Assembly (NCBI GenBank): GCA_034112445.1
Contig: JAWUVI010000014.1
Location: 124,001-188,000, forward strand
Direction: 5' to 3'
Origin: Pelagadaptatus sp034112445
GTDB taxonomy: Bacteria > Pseudomonadota > Gammaproteobacteria > Pseudomonadales > Cellvibrionaceae
DNA length: 64,000 bases
The notes beneath the pieces were generated by a model. That model searched no databases, had not been told where the DNA came from, and worked only from the letters and a program-made list of their open reading frames with translations. The number at the start of each line of letters is the position of its first letter. Position 1 is the stretch's first letter. The position numbers and the translations under genes are program-made. Positions 32,984 to 41,377 of the stretch are shown here, one piece after another.

Positions 32984-34119
32984 TGTCTGAGGGTGACGAC
33001 AGTCAGGAAAAGACAGAAGAACCCACGTCCAGACGCCTTGAAAAGGCGCGTGATGAGGGGCAGGTGCCCCGGTCTAAAGAGCTAACCAGCTCGGCAATAT
33101 TGTTAACAGGCTCTATAGGTTTATTTGTGTTTGGGCCTTTTATGTCTGAACGGATTTCAAATGTACTGCGCTTTAATTTCACATTAGATAGAGACGCAGC
33201 GTTTGATTCATCCGCCATGGTTTTTCAGCTCTCGAGCTCTTTCGCAGATGCTCTATGGATGCTGATGCCGCTATTTGGTGTGCTGTTACTGGCATCCATT
33301 TTAGGTCCTATTGCTTTAGGAGGCTGGCTTTGGAGCGCTAAAGCAATGGCTCCTAAAATGAATCGAATGGATCCGATGGCCGGCTTAAAACGCATGTTTG
33401 GTACGAAAGGGTTGATGGAGCTGGCAAAGGCTCTAGCTAAGGTGCTGGTTATTTTGCCCTTGTCGATAATCATATTATTAATTATGCAGCAGGACATTTT
33501 AGATTTGGCACGCATGGATGCTTTTTCTTCTATTGTCGAGTCTATACGTCTGTCGGGTTGGGCTGCGATTGCGCTTTCAGCATCGACAATTCTCATTGTC
33601 TTAGTAGATGTGCCCTTTCAGATATGGGATCACACTCGTAAATTGAAAATGTCTCGTCAGGACATTAAAGATGAAATGAAAGACACGGAAGGTAAGCCTG
33701 AAGTCAAAGGTCGAATCCGTCAATTGCAGCATGAAATGGCAAATAATCGTCAGCTTGCCGCTGTGCCAGAAGCCGACGTAGTTATTACCAACCCGACTCA
33801 TTTCTCGGTGGCGTTGAAATATGATCCTGAGGGGATGGGTACGCCTATTATGGTTGCCAAAGGCGTCGATCATTTTGCTTTAAAAATTCGTGAAGTGGCT
33901 AACCAGCATAAAATTCAAATTATCGAATCCCCAGTATTAGCTCGAGCTATTTACCACACTACCGACGTTGATCAAGAAATTCCCGGAGCCTTATACATGG
34001 CCGTGGCTCAAGTATTGGCCTACGTGTTTCAGTTACGTAATTACCGCAAAGGCCTAAATGAAAAGCCAGAATTCCCCAGTAATATCGATGTTCCGAAAGA
34101 TATGCGTTACGACCCATAA
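32983..34119 (+). CDS. flhB: Flagellar export switch protein FlhB
   Basis: A 378-residue protein with four membrane helices (between about residues 30 and 215) and a cytoplasmic domain. The autocleavage site NPTH lies at residues 270-273, where cleavage between Asn270 and Pro271 allows the switch from rod/hook to filament substrates under FliK control. The N-terminus EKTEEPTSRRLEKARDEGQV is typical. The last gene of fliLMNOPQR-flhB; a 128-base gap follows before flhA. Confidence 0.97.
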   Translation: MSEGDDSQEKTEEPTSRRLEKARDEGQVPRSKELTSSAILLTGSIGLFVFGPFMSERISNVLRFNFTLDRDAAFDSSAMVFQLSSSFADALWMLMPLFGVLLLASILGPIALGGWLWSAKAMAPKMNRMDPMAGLKRMFGTKGLMELAKALAKVLVILPLSIIILLIMQQDILDLARMDAFSSIVESIRLSGWAAIALSASTILIVLVDVPFQIWDHTRKLKMSRQDIKDEMKDTEGKPEVKGRIRQLQHEMANNRQLAAVPEADVVITNPTHFSVALKYDPEGMGTPIMVAKGVDHFALKIREVANQHKIQIIESPVLARAIYHTTDVDQEIPGALYMAVAQVLAYVFQLRNYRKGLNEKPEFPSNIDVPKDMRYDP

Positions 34120-34187
34120 GGCTTCAGTGCACAAAATGTAGCTTTTTTAATCGAAAGAGGAAAAAAGTTGCCGCATTTTGATTAAAT

Positions 34188-34203
34188 GGGTGCGTTTATT
34201 GCA
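34188..34203 (+). promoter_or_regulatory. Possible sigma-54 promoter of flhA
   Basis: GGGTGC-N5-TTGCA has the GG and GC at the correct spacing but lacks the usual TGGCA context on the left. It is 45 bases before flhA, where Pseudomonas has a FleQ-dependent promoter. Confidence 0.4.
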
Positions 34204-34247
34204 AGACAGTTAAATATACACATGAACTGTCAAAAAAGCGTACAACT

Positions 34248-36458
34248 ATGGCCTTTGAAGCACTGACAAATTTCCGGCAAATGGCTGGAAATATGGATAA
34301 AAAAGCTGCACTCATTAGTTTTAAAGATGCAGGGCAGGGTAATTTAGGTATTCCTATTTTACTGCTAATGATCTTGGGTATGATGACGCTGCCCTTGCCA
34401 CCTTTTTTATTGGACATGTTTTTCTCTTTTAATATTGCGCTATCCATCGTTGTTCTACTTATTGGTATTTATACCCTACGTCCTCTAGATTTTGCTGTTT
34501 TCCCGACCATATTGTTGGTTGCAACGTTACTACGCTTGGCGCTTAACGTTGCATCTACTCGTGTTGTCTTACTAGAAGGGCATAATGGCGGTGCGGCAGC
34601 AGGCAAGGTCATTCAAGCTTTTGGTGAGGTTGTTATTGGTGGTAATTATGCGGTTGGTTTGATCATTTTTATCATCTTAATGATCATTAACTTTGCTGTT
34701 GTTACCAAGGGTGCAGGTCGAATTTCTGAGGTTAGTGCTCGATTCACTTTGGACGCGATGCCCGGCAAGCAAATGGCGATTGACGCGGATTTGAATGCTG
34801 GATTAATTGATCAAGATGAAGCTCGTACTCGTCGTGAAGATGTTGCATCAGAAGCTGATTTTTATGGTGCTATGGATGGTGCCAGTAAATTTGTTCGTGG
34901 TGACGCCATAGCGGGTATTTTAATTCTGGTGTTGAATATTATTGGTGGTTTGGTTGTCGGTATGGTCCAGCATGAGTTGGAGTTCCAAGACGCTTTAGAG
35001 AAGTACATCTTGTTAACTATTGGTGATGGCTTAGTAGCTCAATTACCGTCTTTGTTTTTATCAACAGCAGCAGCCATTATGGTGACTCGGGTTAATAGTA
35101 CTGAGGATGTCCGCAATCAAATTATGCGGCAGATGTTCAGCTCACCCAAAGCTCTGTCTGTCACTTCAGCCATATTATTTATTATGGGATCTATTCCCGG
35201 TATGCCTCATGTATCATTTTTAGGTCTTGCTATCGTGTGCGCTATGTTTGCTGGATATATTCATTATCGCCAGCAGCAAGAGGGCGGAACTCTGTTCGCT
35301 TACGACAAGACTGCCCCTGTCAAGAATCCAAATACTGGGCTTGTTCCAGCAGCTCCTGGGGCGCCAGTAGGAGCGCTGACACATGAAGGTGAAGTAGAGA
35401 CCGATAATGACGCGGAAATTGGCTGGGATGATGTGCAACCAGTAGATGTGGTTGGTTTAGAGGTTGGCTACAGGTTAATACCCATGGTGGATAAGAGCCA
35501 GGGTGGAGAGTTGCTGGGAAGAATTAAAGGCGTGCGTAAAAAGCTATCACAAGATGTTGGCTTCTTAATTCCCTCCGTCCACATTAGAGATAACCTAGAG
35601 TTGTCGCCCAACACGTATCGGATCAGCTTAATGGGGGTTACTTTAGGTGAGTCTGAAGTTTATGCCGATAAAGACTTAGCAATTAACCCAGGGCAGGTGT
35701 TTGGCTCTCTTGATGGCATTGCTACGACTGATCCTGCTTTTGGTCTGGAAGCTTTGTGGATTGATCGAGACAAAAAAGATCAAGCGCAGACGCTAGGTTA
35801 TACCGTAGTTGATTCAAGTACGGTCATTGCCACTCATATCAATCAAATTCTACACAAGCATTCCTACGAGTTGTTGGGTCATGAAGATGTGCAGACTATT
35901 TTGGATAAGCTTGGAGAGACTTCACCAAAATTGGTAGAAGAGCTTGTACCTAACACGGTGACTCTAAATAGCCTGCTCAAAGCATTGCAAGGACTGTTAA
36001 AAGAGAATGTGTCCATTCGTGATATGAGAAGTATTGCTGAGGCTATGGCGGCCGAAGGAAAGGGTCAAAATCCTGACGCTTTAATCGCTGTAGCCCGAAA
36101 TGCGCTGTCTCGCCAAATAGTGCAGGGGATAGTGGGACAGGAGCAAGATATACCTGTTATCACGATAGATGCAGGGTTGGAACAGATATTGCTGAAGAGT
36201 GTAAGGCAAGCACAAAATTCTGACGCTGAAACGGGTTTTATAGAGCCTAATTTGGCTGACAAATTACAGCAGTCTTTGATTGAAGCGGCACAAAAGCAAG
36301 AGATAGCCGGTAAGGCAGTTGTTCTTCTAGTGGCTGCACCAATCAGGTCGATGATGTCTAGATTTGTTCGATTCAGCTTGCCGGATATGGCTGTTTTAGC
36401 TTACACAGAAATACCGGATAACAAACAAGTAACAATAGATGCATCAGTAGGCGGTTAG
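34248..36458 (+). CDS. flhA: Flagellar export apparatus protein FlhA
   Basis: A 736-residue protein: about eight membrane helices in the N-terminal 340 residues with the FHIPEP-type region (LRPLDFAVFPTILLVATLLR, then GRISEVSARFTLDAMPGKQM), followed by the cytoplasmic ring domain that docks chaperone-substrate complexes. Nine copies form the ring beneath the export gate and use the proton gradient. Length is somewhat above the approximately 700 usual, from the N-terminal 30 residues and a Pro/Ala-rich linker near 360-390. flhF, fleN and fliA follow. Confidence 0.97.
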   Translation: MAFEALTNFRQMAGNMDKKAALISFKDAGQGNLGIPILLLMILGMMTLPLPPFLLDMFFSFNIALSIVVLLIGIYTLRPLDFAVFPTILLVATLLRLALNVASTRVVLLEGHNGGAAAGKVIQAFGEVVIGGNYAVGLIIFIILMIINFAVVTKGAGRISEVSARFTLDAMPGKQMAIDADLNAGLIDQDEARTRREDVASEADFYGAMDGASKFVRGDAIAGILILVLNIIGGLVVGMVQHELEFQDALEKYILLTIGDGLVAQLPSLFLSTAAAIMVTRVNSTEDVRNQIMRQMFSSPKALSVTSAILFIMGSIPGMPHVSFLGLAIVCAMFAGYIHYRQQQEGGTLFAYDKTAPVKNPNTGLVPAAPGAPVGALTHEGEVETDNDAEIGWDDVQPVDVVGLEVGYRLIPMVDKSQGGELLGRIKGVRKKLSQDVGFLIPSVHIRDNLELSPNTYRISLMGVTLGESEVYADKDLAINPGQVFGSLDGIATTDPAFGLEALWIDRDKKDQAQTLGYTVVDSSTVIATHINQILHKHSYELLGHEDVQTILDKLGETSPKLVEELVPNTVTLNSLLKALQGLLKENVSIRDMRSIAEAMAAEGKGQNPDALIAVARNALSRQIVQGIVGQEQDIPVITIDAGLEQILLKSVRQAQNSDAETGFIEPNLADKLQQSLIEAAQKQEIAGKAVVLLVAAPIRSMMSRFVRFSLPDMAVLAYTEIPDNKQVTIDASVGG

Positions 36459-36547
36459 AGAAAAATTTAGAAGTACTGAACGATCAAATTGAAATTTAGT
36501 TATTTAAATAGTTGTAGCCATTAAAGGCTGTAATTGGAGGAAATAAA

Positions 36548-38140
36548 ATGTCGGTTAAACGCTTTGTGGCAGCAGATATGCGCCGGGCACTAGAACTGGT
36601 TAGGCAAGAAATGGGGCCTGATGCAGTAATATTGTCGAGCCGACGCATCAAAAAAGGTGTGGAAATATTAACCAGTATGGAACCGCCATCGGCCCGACCT
36701 GCAAGTAACTCACCTGCAGATGTTAATATTTCTAGTGTTGATGTCCCTATGGGAAGTGATGGGTCATGGCGCGAGCAGCTAGCAGTTGAGGAGGCTATCC
36801 ATAAAAGCTCTCATCGAGTAGCAGGCTTTCAAGGCGAGCCTTCATCGTCCTCATCACTGTCGGGTGTATCTTCGTTAGGTTTAGCTTCAGGTAAAACATC
36901 TGATCAGCTGGCGGAAGAAATTGATCGTGCCCGCGACCGTATGTTGGCCGCTAAAAAAGCACAGTCTGCGATGAATGAGCCTATTGCTCATAGGCAAAGT
37001 CAGGCTAATCCAAAAATAGATACATCAACTTACCAGCATAATGAGCGGGTAGAAGCTAACTCTCAAATAAATAGGAACAGTCGTTATCGGGACGATGAGA
37101 GTAACTATCACGGTGGTTCAGTTAATAAGACTAACAATGTGACAGGTTTTTCTTCTCAAAATGCAATGAATGCACATCAAGACACAAGTAGAACAGTGGA
37201 AGATAGAGCCGCAGCTTATAATCAGGATTCAAGCGATCAGCAGGATAAATTAGACGCTATGCAGTCAGAATTGAGCGATATGCGTTTGTTACTTGAACAG
37301 CAGTTATCAAAATTTTCTGGCGGTTCAAAATATGAAAATCCATTGCAGTCAGCATTGATGCGACGCCTGCAACAAATGGGGATTTGTGGTGAAGTAGCGG
37401 AAACTATTATTTCTAAGGTACAACCAGGAATGAGCATTAAAGACGCTTGGCGAGAAACTTTGGCACTGTTAGCGCGAACCATTCCTGCTCGTTCTACTGA
37501 TATTGTGATGGAAGGCGGAGTATTTGCTTTTGTTGGTCCAACAGGTGTTGGGAAGACAACGACAATTGCCAAGCTGGCTGCTCGGTATGTCCTAGAGCAT
37601 GGCCCTCAAAATGTTACTTTAGTGACGACCGATACATATCGAATAGCGGCTCAAGAACAGTTACGGTCGTTGGGTAGAATTCTTGGGGTTCAAGTTAAGT
37701 CGGTTGATGATAATCAAGACCTGCCTTCAGTTCTTCGGAGTTTAAAAGGCTGTCCTCTGGTTCTTATTGATACAGCTGGGTTCCGTAACGGTGAGAACAA
37801 ACTGAAGCAGCAGCTGGCTAATATCCAAGAAATTCCAAACGTGCAAACGCTGTTGGTCATGGCCAGCAACGGCCAATACCAAACTTTAAAAGCAACTATG
37901 CACGCCCATAAATCTAAATGTTTAGCTGGGTGTGTCTTAACTAAGCTTGATGAAACGGCCAGTATAGGTGAAGCCTTAAGTGTTATAACGGAGCATAAAT
38001 TACCGCTTTTTTATACGACTGACGGTCAAGAAATACCGCAGGATATTGCTTCAGCGAGAGGCCATAATTTAGTTTCAAAGGCTGTGCAATTGTTGAAGGA
38101 AGGAAACGATCAATCATTATCAGTTAGTGATAACTGGTGA
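36548..38140 (+). CDS. flhF: Polar flagellum placement GTPase FlhF
   Basis: A 530-residue SRP-family GTPase. The N-terminal B domain (MSVKRFVAADMRRALELV) is followed by about 200 low-complexity residues rich in Ser, Asn and Gln. The NG GTPase domain has the P-loop GPTGVGKTTT at 330-339 (Lys336), then TTDTYRIAAQEQL, VLIDTAGF and LTKLDET. FlhF marks the cell pole and recruits FliF. GGAGGAAAT precedes ATG 36548. It is normally paired with FleN, encoded next. Confidence 0.96.
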   Translation: MSVKRFVAADMRRALELVRQEMGPDAVILSSRRIKKGVEILTSMEPPSARPASNSPADVNISSVDVPMGSDGSWREQLAVEEAIHKSSHRVAGFQGEPSSSSSLSGVSSLGLASGKTSDQLAEEIDRARDRMLAAKKAQSAMNEPIAHRQSQANPKIDTSTYQHNERVEANSQINRNSRYRDDESNYHGGSVNKTNNVTGFSSQNAMNAHQDTSRTVEDRAAAYNQDSSDQQDKLDAMQSELSDMRLLLEQQLSKFSGGSKYENPLQSALMRRLQQMGICGEVAETIISKVQPGMSIKDAWRETLALLARTIPARSTDIVMEGGVFAFVGPTGVGKTTTIAKLAARYVLEHGPQNVTLVTTDTYRIAAQEQLRSLGRILGVQVKSVDDNQDLPSVLRSLKGCPLVLIDTAGFRNGENKLKQQLANIQEIPNVQTLLVMASNGQYQTLKATMHAHKSKCLAGCVLTKLDETASIGEALSVITEHKLPLFYTTDGQEIPQDIASARGHNLVSKAVQLLKEGNDQSLSVSDNW

Positions 38141-38307
38141 TTAATATATACGCGGAAAGTTATGTGCTCGTGGGCACTGCTATCTGATGCAGAGCAGCTA
38201 TACTAAGGCGCTAGGCAGGATTGGGTTTATTAACTCGCGTATTATCATGTTAGTCTTGGTTGTGAAAAACAAATAACGGCTGGTTAGCTTACGTACATAT
38301 CAGCAGT

Positions 38308-38361
38308 TAAAAGAACAATAAGATCCATAAAAGAACAATAAGCTTTATAAAAGAACAATAA
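38308..38361. repeat. Three 14-bp iterons at 20-bp spacing before fleN
   Basis: TAAAAGAACAATAA occurs three times, at 38308-38321, 38328-38341 and 38348-38361, exactly 20 bases apart (about two helical turns). The sequences between them differ. The array ends 37 bases before fleN in the 258-base flhF-fleN gap, which otherwise holds nothing I recognise. Confidence 0.93.
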
Positions 38362-38398
38362 TTAACAGTAGACACAGTTGTCAGGAGAATATACCTCT

Positions 38399-39226
38399 AT
38401 GAGTTCTACGCGTCCGGTTCAAGTTATCGCCGTTACCGGTGGTAAAGGTGGTGTTGGGAAAAGCAATATATCCGTTAATTTAGGTATTGCTTTGGCACGT
38501 ATGCGTCGTCGAGTTGTATTGATGGATGCCGACTTAGGATTGGCCAACTTGGATGTGTTGCTGGGGTTAAAGGCTGAAAAAAATATTTCTGATGTACTTA
38601 ATGGCAGCTGTAGTCTTACTGACATTATGGTTACTGGGCCTTCTGGTATTAAGTTGGTTCCTGCATCTTCAGGCATCCAGCAAATGGCAAATCTTGGTCC
38701 TCAGGAGCATGCGGCTTTAATTCATGCCTTCAGTGAACTCGATAATCAGCTAGATGTTCTGATTGTGGATACTGCGGCAGGAATAACGGATACGGTCGTA
38801 AGTTTTGTTCGAGCTGCACAAGAAGTTTTAGTGGTTGTTTGTGATGAACCTTCATCGATTACGGATGCTTACGCTCTCATCAAATTGTTAAATACTGAGC
38901 ATGGTATGTTTAGGTTTAGAATTGTTGCGAATATGACTCGCACGAGCCAAGAAGGGCAACAATTGTTTAATAAATTAAACGCGGTGTGTGAACGGTTTTT
39001 AGATGTTTCTCTGCAGTATGTTGGTTACGTGCCTTTCGATGAAAATGTCCGTAAATCAATACAGAAACAGAAGCCTTTTATAGAGTACGCACCTAATTGC
39101 AAGGCGGCGCAAGCAATCAGGGGGATTGCTGAAAAAGTTGATCAATGGCCACTTCCTACTTCGGCTAGAGGTCATTTAGAATTTTTCGTTGAGCGCTTAC
39201 TGCAGACAGCAAATGCAGGGTACTGA
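38399..39226 (+). CDS. fleN: Flagellar number regulator FleN (FlhG), MinD-like ATPase
   Basis: A 275-residue MinD/ParA-family ATPase. The deviant Walker A is at 15-22 (GKGGVGKS), followed by LMDADLGLANLDVLLGL and DVLIVDTAAGI, with an amphipathic membrane-targeting C-terminus (LEFFVERLLQ). FleN restrains FleQ and limits the cell to a single polar flagellum. ATG 38399 with AGGAGA about 10 bases upstream; an in-frame TTG at 38378 is less likely. Three iterons precede it and fliA follows after 2 bases. Confidence 0.95.
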   Translation: MSSTRPVQVIAVTGGKGGVGKSNISVNLGIALARMRRRVVLMDADLGLANLDVLLGLKAEKNISDVLNGSCSLTDIMVTGPSGIKLVPASSGIQQMANLGPQEHAALIHAFSELDNQLDVLIVDTAAGITDTVVSFVRAAQEVLVVVCDEPSSITDAYALIKLLNTEHGMFRFRIVANMTRTSQEGQQLFNKLNAVCERFLDVSLQYVGYVPFDENVRKSIQKQKPFIEYAPNCKAAQAIRGIAEKVDQWPLPTSARGHLEFFVERLLQTANAGY

Positions 39227-39228
39227 AT

Positions 39229-39972
39229 ATGGGCATGGTAGACGGTTTGGCTATGTATGATGAAACGCAGCGTACAGCTCAAAAAATTGACGTAGTTCAA
39301 TATGCGACTTTGGTTAAACGTATTGCTCATCACATGATGATGCGAATGCCTGCCAGTGTTCAAGTTGATGACTTAATTCAAGCTGGAATGGTCGGTTTGA
39401 TCGAGGCGGCACAAAAGTACGATGCGTCACGTGGTGCTAGTTTTGAAACTTACGCCGGAATACGTATTCGAGGTTCAATTGTTGATGAGATGCGACGTGG
39501 CGACTGGGTGCCGCGCTCGGTACACAGAAATGCTAGGCGAGTGTCGGATGCTATATCCACAGTCGAGGGGCGTATGGGGCGAGATGCTAATGATCAAGAG
39601 ATCGCTCAAGAGCTTGGGGTTGAATTGAATGATTACCATGCCATGCTTAGTGACACAGCATCAAGCCGCCTATTTAGTTATGAAGAATCTTTTGGTGATG
39701 ACGATAAATCACATATTTCAGACACGGCGAGAGTACCATTTACGACGCCTCATGAAGGTTTTCAAAAAGACTCATTAAAGCAATCGCTCGCTCAGGCGAT
39801 AACACAGTTACCAGAACGTGAAAGGCTGGTGCTAGCTTTGTATTACGATGAAGAATTAAATTTAAAAGAGATAGGCCAAATAATTGGTGTGAGTGAATCT
39901 CGGGTAAGTCAGATACACAGTCAGGCAGCAGCACGGTTGAGAACTCGGATGAGTGGCTGGCATGAGGATTGA
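39229..39972 (+). CDS. fliA: Flagellar sigma factor FliA (sigma-28)
   Basis: A 247-residue sigma-28 factor: region 2 (DDLIQAGMVGLIEAAQKYD, ASFETYAGIRIRGSIVDEMR), region 3 and region 4 with the helix-turn-helix LNLKEIGQIIGVSESRVSQI. It transcribes late flagellar genes (filament, stators, chemotaxis) and is held inactive by FlgM until the hook is complete. It starts 2 bases after fleN. A sigma-28 promoter recognised by it lies at 14566 in this window. Confidence 0.97.
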   Translation: MGMVDGLAMYDETQRTAQKIDVVQYATLVKRIAHHMMMRMPASVQVDDLIQAGMVGLIEAAQKYDASRGASFETYAGIRIRGSIVDEMRRGDWVPRSVHRNARRVSDAISTVEGRMGRDANDQEIAQELGVELNDYHAMLSDTASSRLFSYEESFGDDDKSHISDTARVPFTTPHEGFQKDSLKQSLAQAITQLPERERLVLALYYDEELNLKEIGQIIGVSESRVSQIHSQAAARLRTRMSGWHED

Positions 39973-40132
39973 TTTAAATAAATATATTTGTTCAGTCGAT
40001 GCTAAAAACTGGCCAGAGGCTTTTCTACTACTAGACTGTTAGATAATAAAGTTATTGGGTGATTTGTTTCGCCTGTCAAAGAGTTCTTAATTAAGTAAAT
40101 GATCCCTCTTTAATGAGGAAGCGGAGGTTGCA

Positions 40133-40513
40133 TTGGATAAAAACATGAAAATCTTAATTGTTGATGATTTCTCAACAATGCGGAGGATTATTAAAAACCT
40201 GTTACGAGATTTGGGTTTTACCAATACTCAAGAAGCAGATGATGGGCTAACTGCTTTGCCGATGCTTAAAGGCGGAGACTTCGATTTTTTGGTTACTGAC
40301 TGGAATATGCCAGGAATGACCGGAATCGATTTGCTTAAAGCGGTGCGAGCAGATGAGAAGTTATCAACCTTACCGGTTTTGATGGTTACTGCTGAGGCAA
40401 AGCGAGATCAAATTATTGAAGCTGCACAGTCGGGTGTAAATGGTTATGTTGTTAAACCATTTACGGCTGCCGCGCTGAAAGAAAAGATTGAAAAAATATT
40501 TGATCGTGTCTGA
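40133..40513 (+). CDS. cheY: Flagellar CheY response regulator
   Basis: A 126-residue receiver that is very close to Pseudomonas CheY (ILIVDDFSTMRRIIKNLLRD, Asp56 in LVTDWNMPGMTG, VKPFTAAALKEKIEKIF). When phosphorylated it binds the N-terminal peptide of FliM and the C-terminus of CheZ. The TTG start at 40133 is supported by GGAGG 5 bases upstream; ATG 40145, the usual position of the start in relatives, would be 17 bases away. So there are four extra N-terminal residues. It begins the cheYZAB-motCD run. Confidence 0.95.
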   Translation: MDKNMKILIVDDFSTMRRIIKNLLRDLGFTNTQEADDGLTALPMLKGGDFDFLVTDWNMPGMTGIDLLKAVRADEKLSTLPVLMVTAEAKRDQIIEAAQSGVNGYVVKPFTAAALKEKIEKIFDRV

Positions 40514-40542
40514 TTCTCACTAATAACTCAAAAGGCTTGGTA

Positions 40543-41349
40543 ATGGAAAATAAACCCGAGTTGGATAATCATGAGTTCATAGTTGAGCTTAAAGATTGTG
40601 CCAAGTTACTCTCTGATAAGTTGAGTTCTGACGATATGGATGGGGCGTCAGAGCTGATTAAGCAGCTTGTGCAAGTGAGAGATGAAAACATTTTCAATAC
40701 AGTTGGAAAACTGACCCGCGGATTACATGACGCCATAGTGAATTTTAATGTGGATGGTGATCTAAATGCCGTGCCGCCTGATATTCAAGGCTCTGAAATT
40801 CAGGACGCATCTGATCGGCTTAATTACGTCATAGAAATGACGCAGAACGCCGCTGAAAAAACAATGGATCAAGTTGAGGCATCAGCCCCTATCGCTTTAA
40901 GTTTAGGTGAAGAGGCTAGCATTCTGCGAAAGGAGTGGGCTCGACTTCGCGCAAGAGAAATGACCGGCGATGAGTTTAGAGATATTTATGTTCGTATAGA
41001 CGCTTTTTTTGAGCAAACGGTTACGGGCAGTAAGACTCTTAATAAAAATTTGCAGGATATTATTCTTGAGCAAGGCTTCCAGGATTTAACTGGTCAAGTT
41101 CTTAAAAAAGTTATTGGGCTGGTTCGAAATGTAGAGGAAAGCCTTGTGAATTTAGTAAGGATAGCTGGGCAGGTAGAAGAAATTACAGGTTTGGTTGAGC
41201 CTGCCGATACAGAAAAAGAGGCTGTTAGTGATTCAGTTGTTTCTGAGTCAGTTGCAGCAGAAGGTCCGCAGATTCATGCTGAATCGAGGGATGATTGTGT
41301 TTCAGGCCAAGACGACGTAGATGACTTGCTCTCTAGTCTGGGTTTCTGA
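40543..41349 (+). CDS. cheZ: CheY phosphatase CheZ
   Basis: A 268-residue long helical hairpin protein. The catalytic Gln lies in EQGFQDLTGQVLKKVIGL, matching the E. coli motif FQDLTGQ. The C-terminal peptide QDDVDDLLSSLGF is the CheY-binding end. An acidic Ser/Glu-rich linker of about 40 residues precedes it. It dephosphorylates CheY-P to end the switch signal. ATG 40543 with AAAGG 7 bases upstream was preferred to TTG 40537 in the same frame. Confidence 0.95.
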   Translation: MENKPELDNHEFIVELKDCAKLLSDKLSSDDMDGASELIKQLVQVRDENIFNTVGKLTRGLHDAIVNFNVDGDLNAVPPDIQGSEIQDASDRLNYVIEMTQNAAEKTMDQVEASAPIALSLGEEASILRKEWARLRAREMTGDEFRDIYVRIDAFFEQTVTGSKTLNKNLQDIILEQGFQDLTGQVLKKVIGLVRNVEESLVNLVRIAGQVEEITGLVEPADTEKEAVSDSVVSESVAAEGPQIHAESRDDCVSGQDDVDDLLSSLGF

Positions 41350-41377
41350 ATTAAGATTAAGTTCTAAGGAGCCATGA

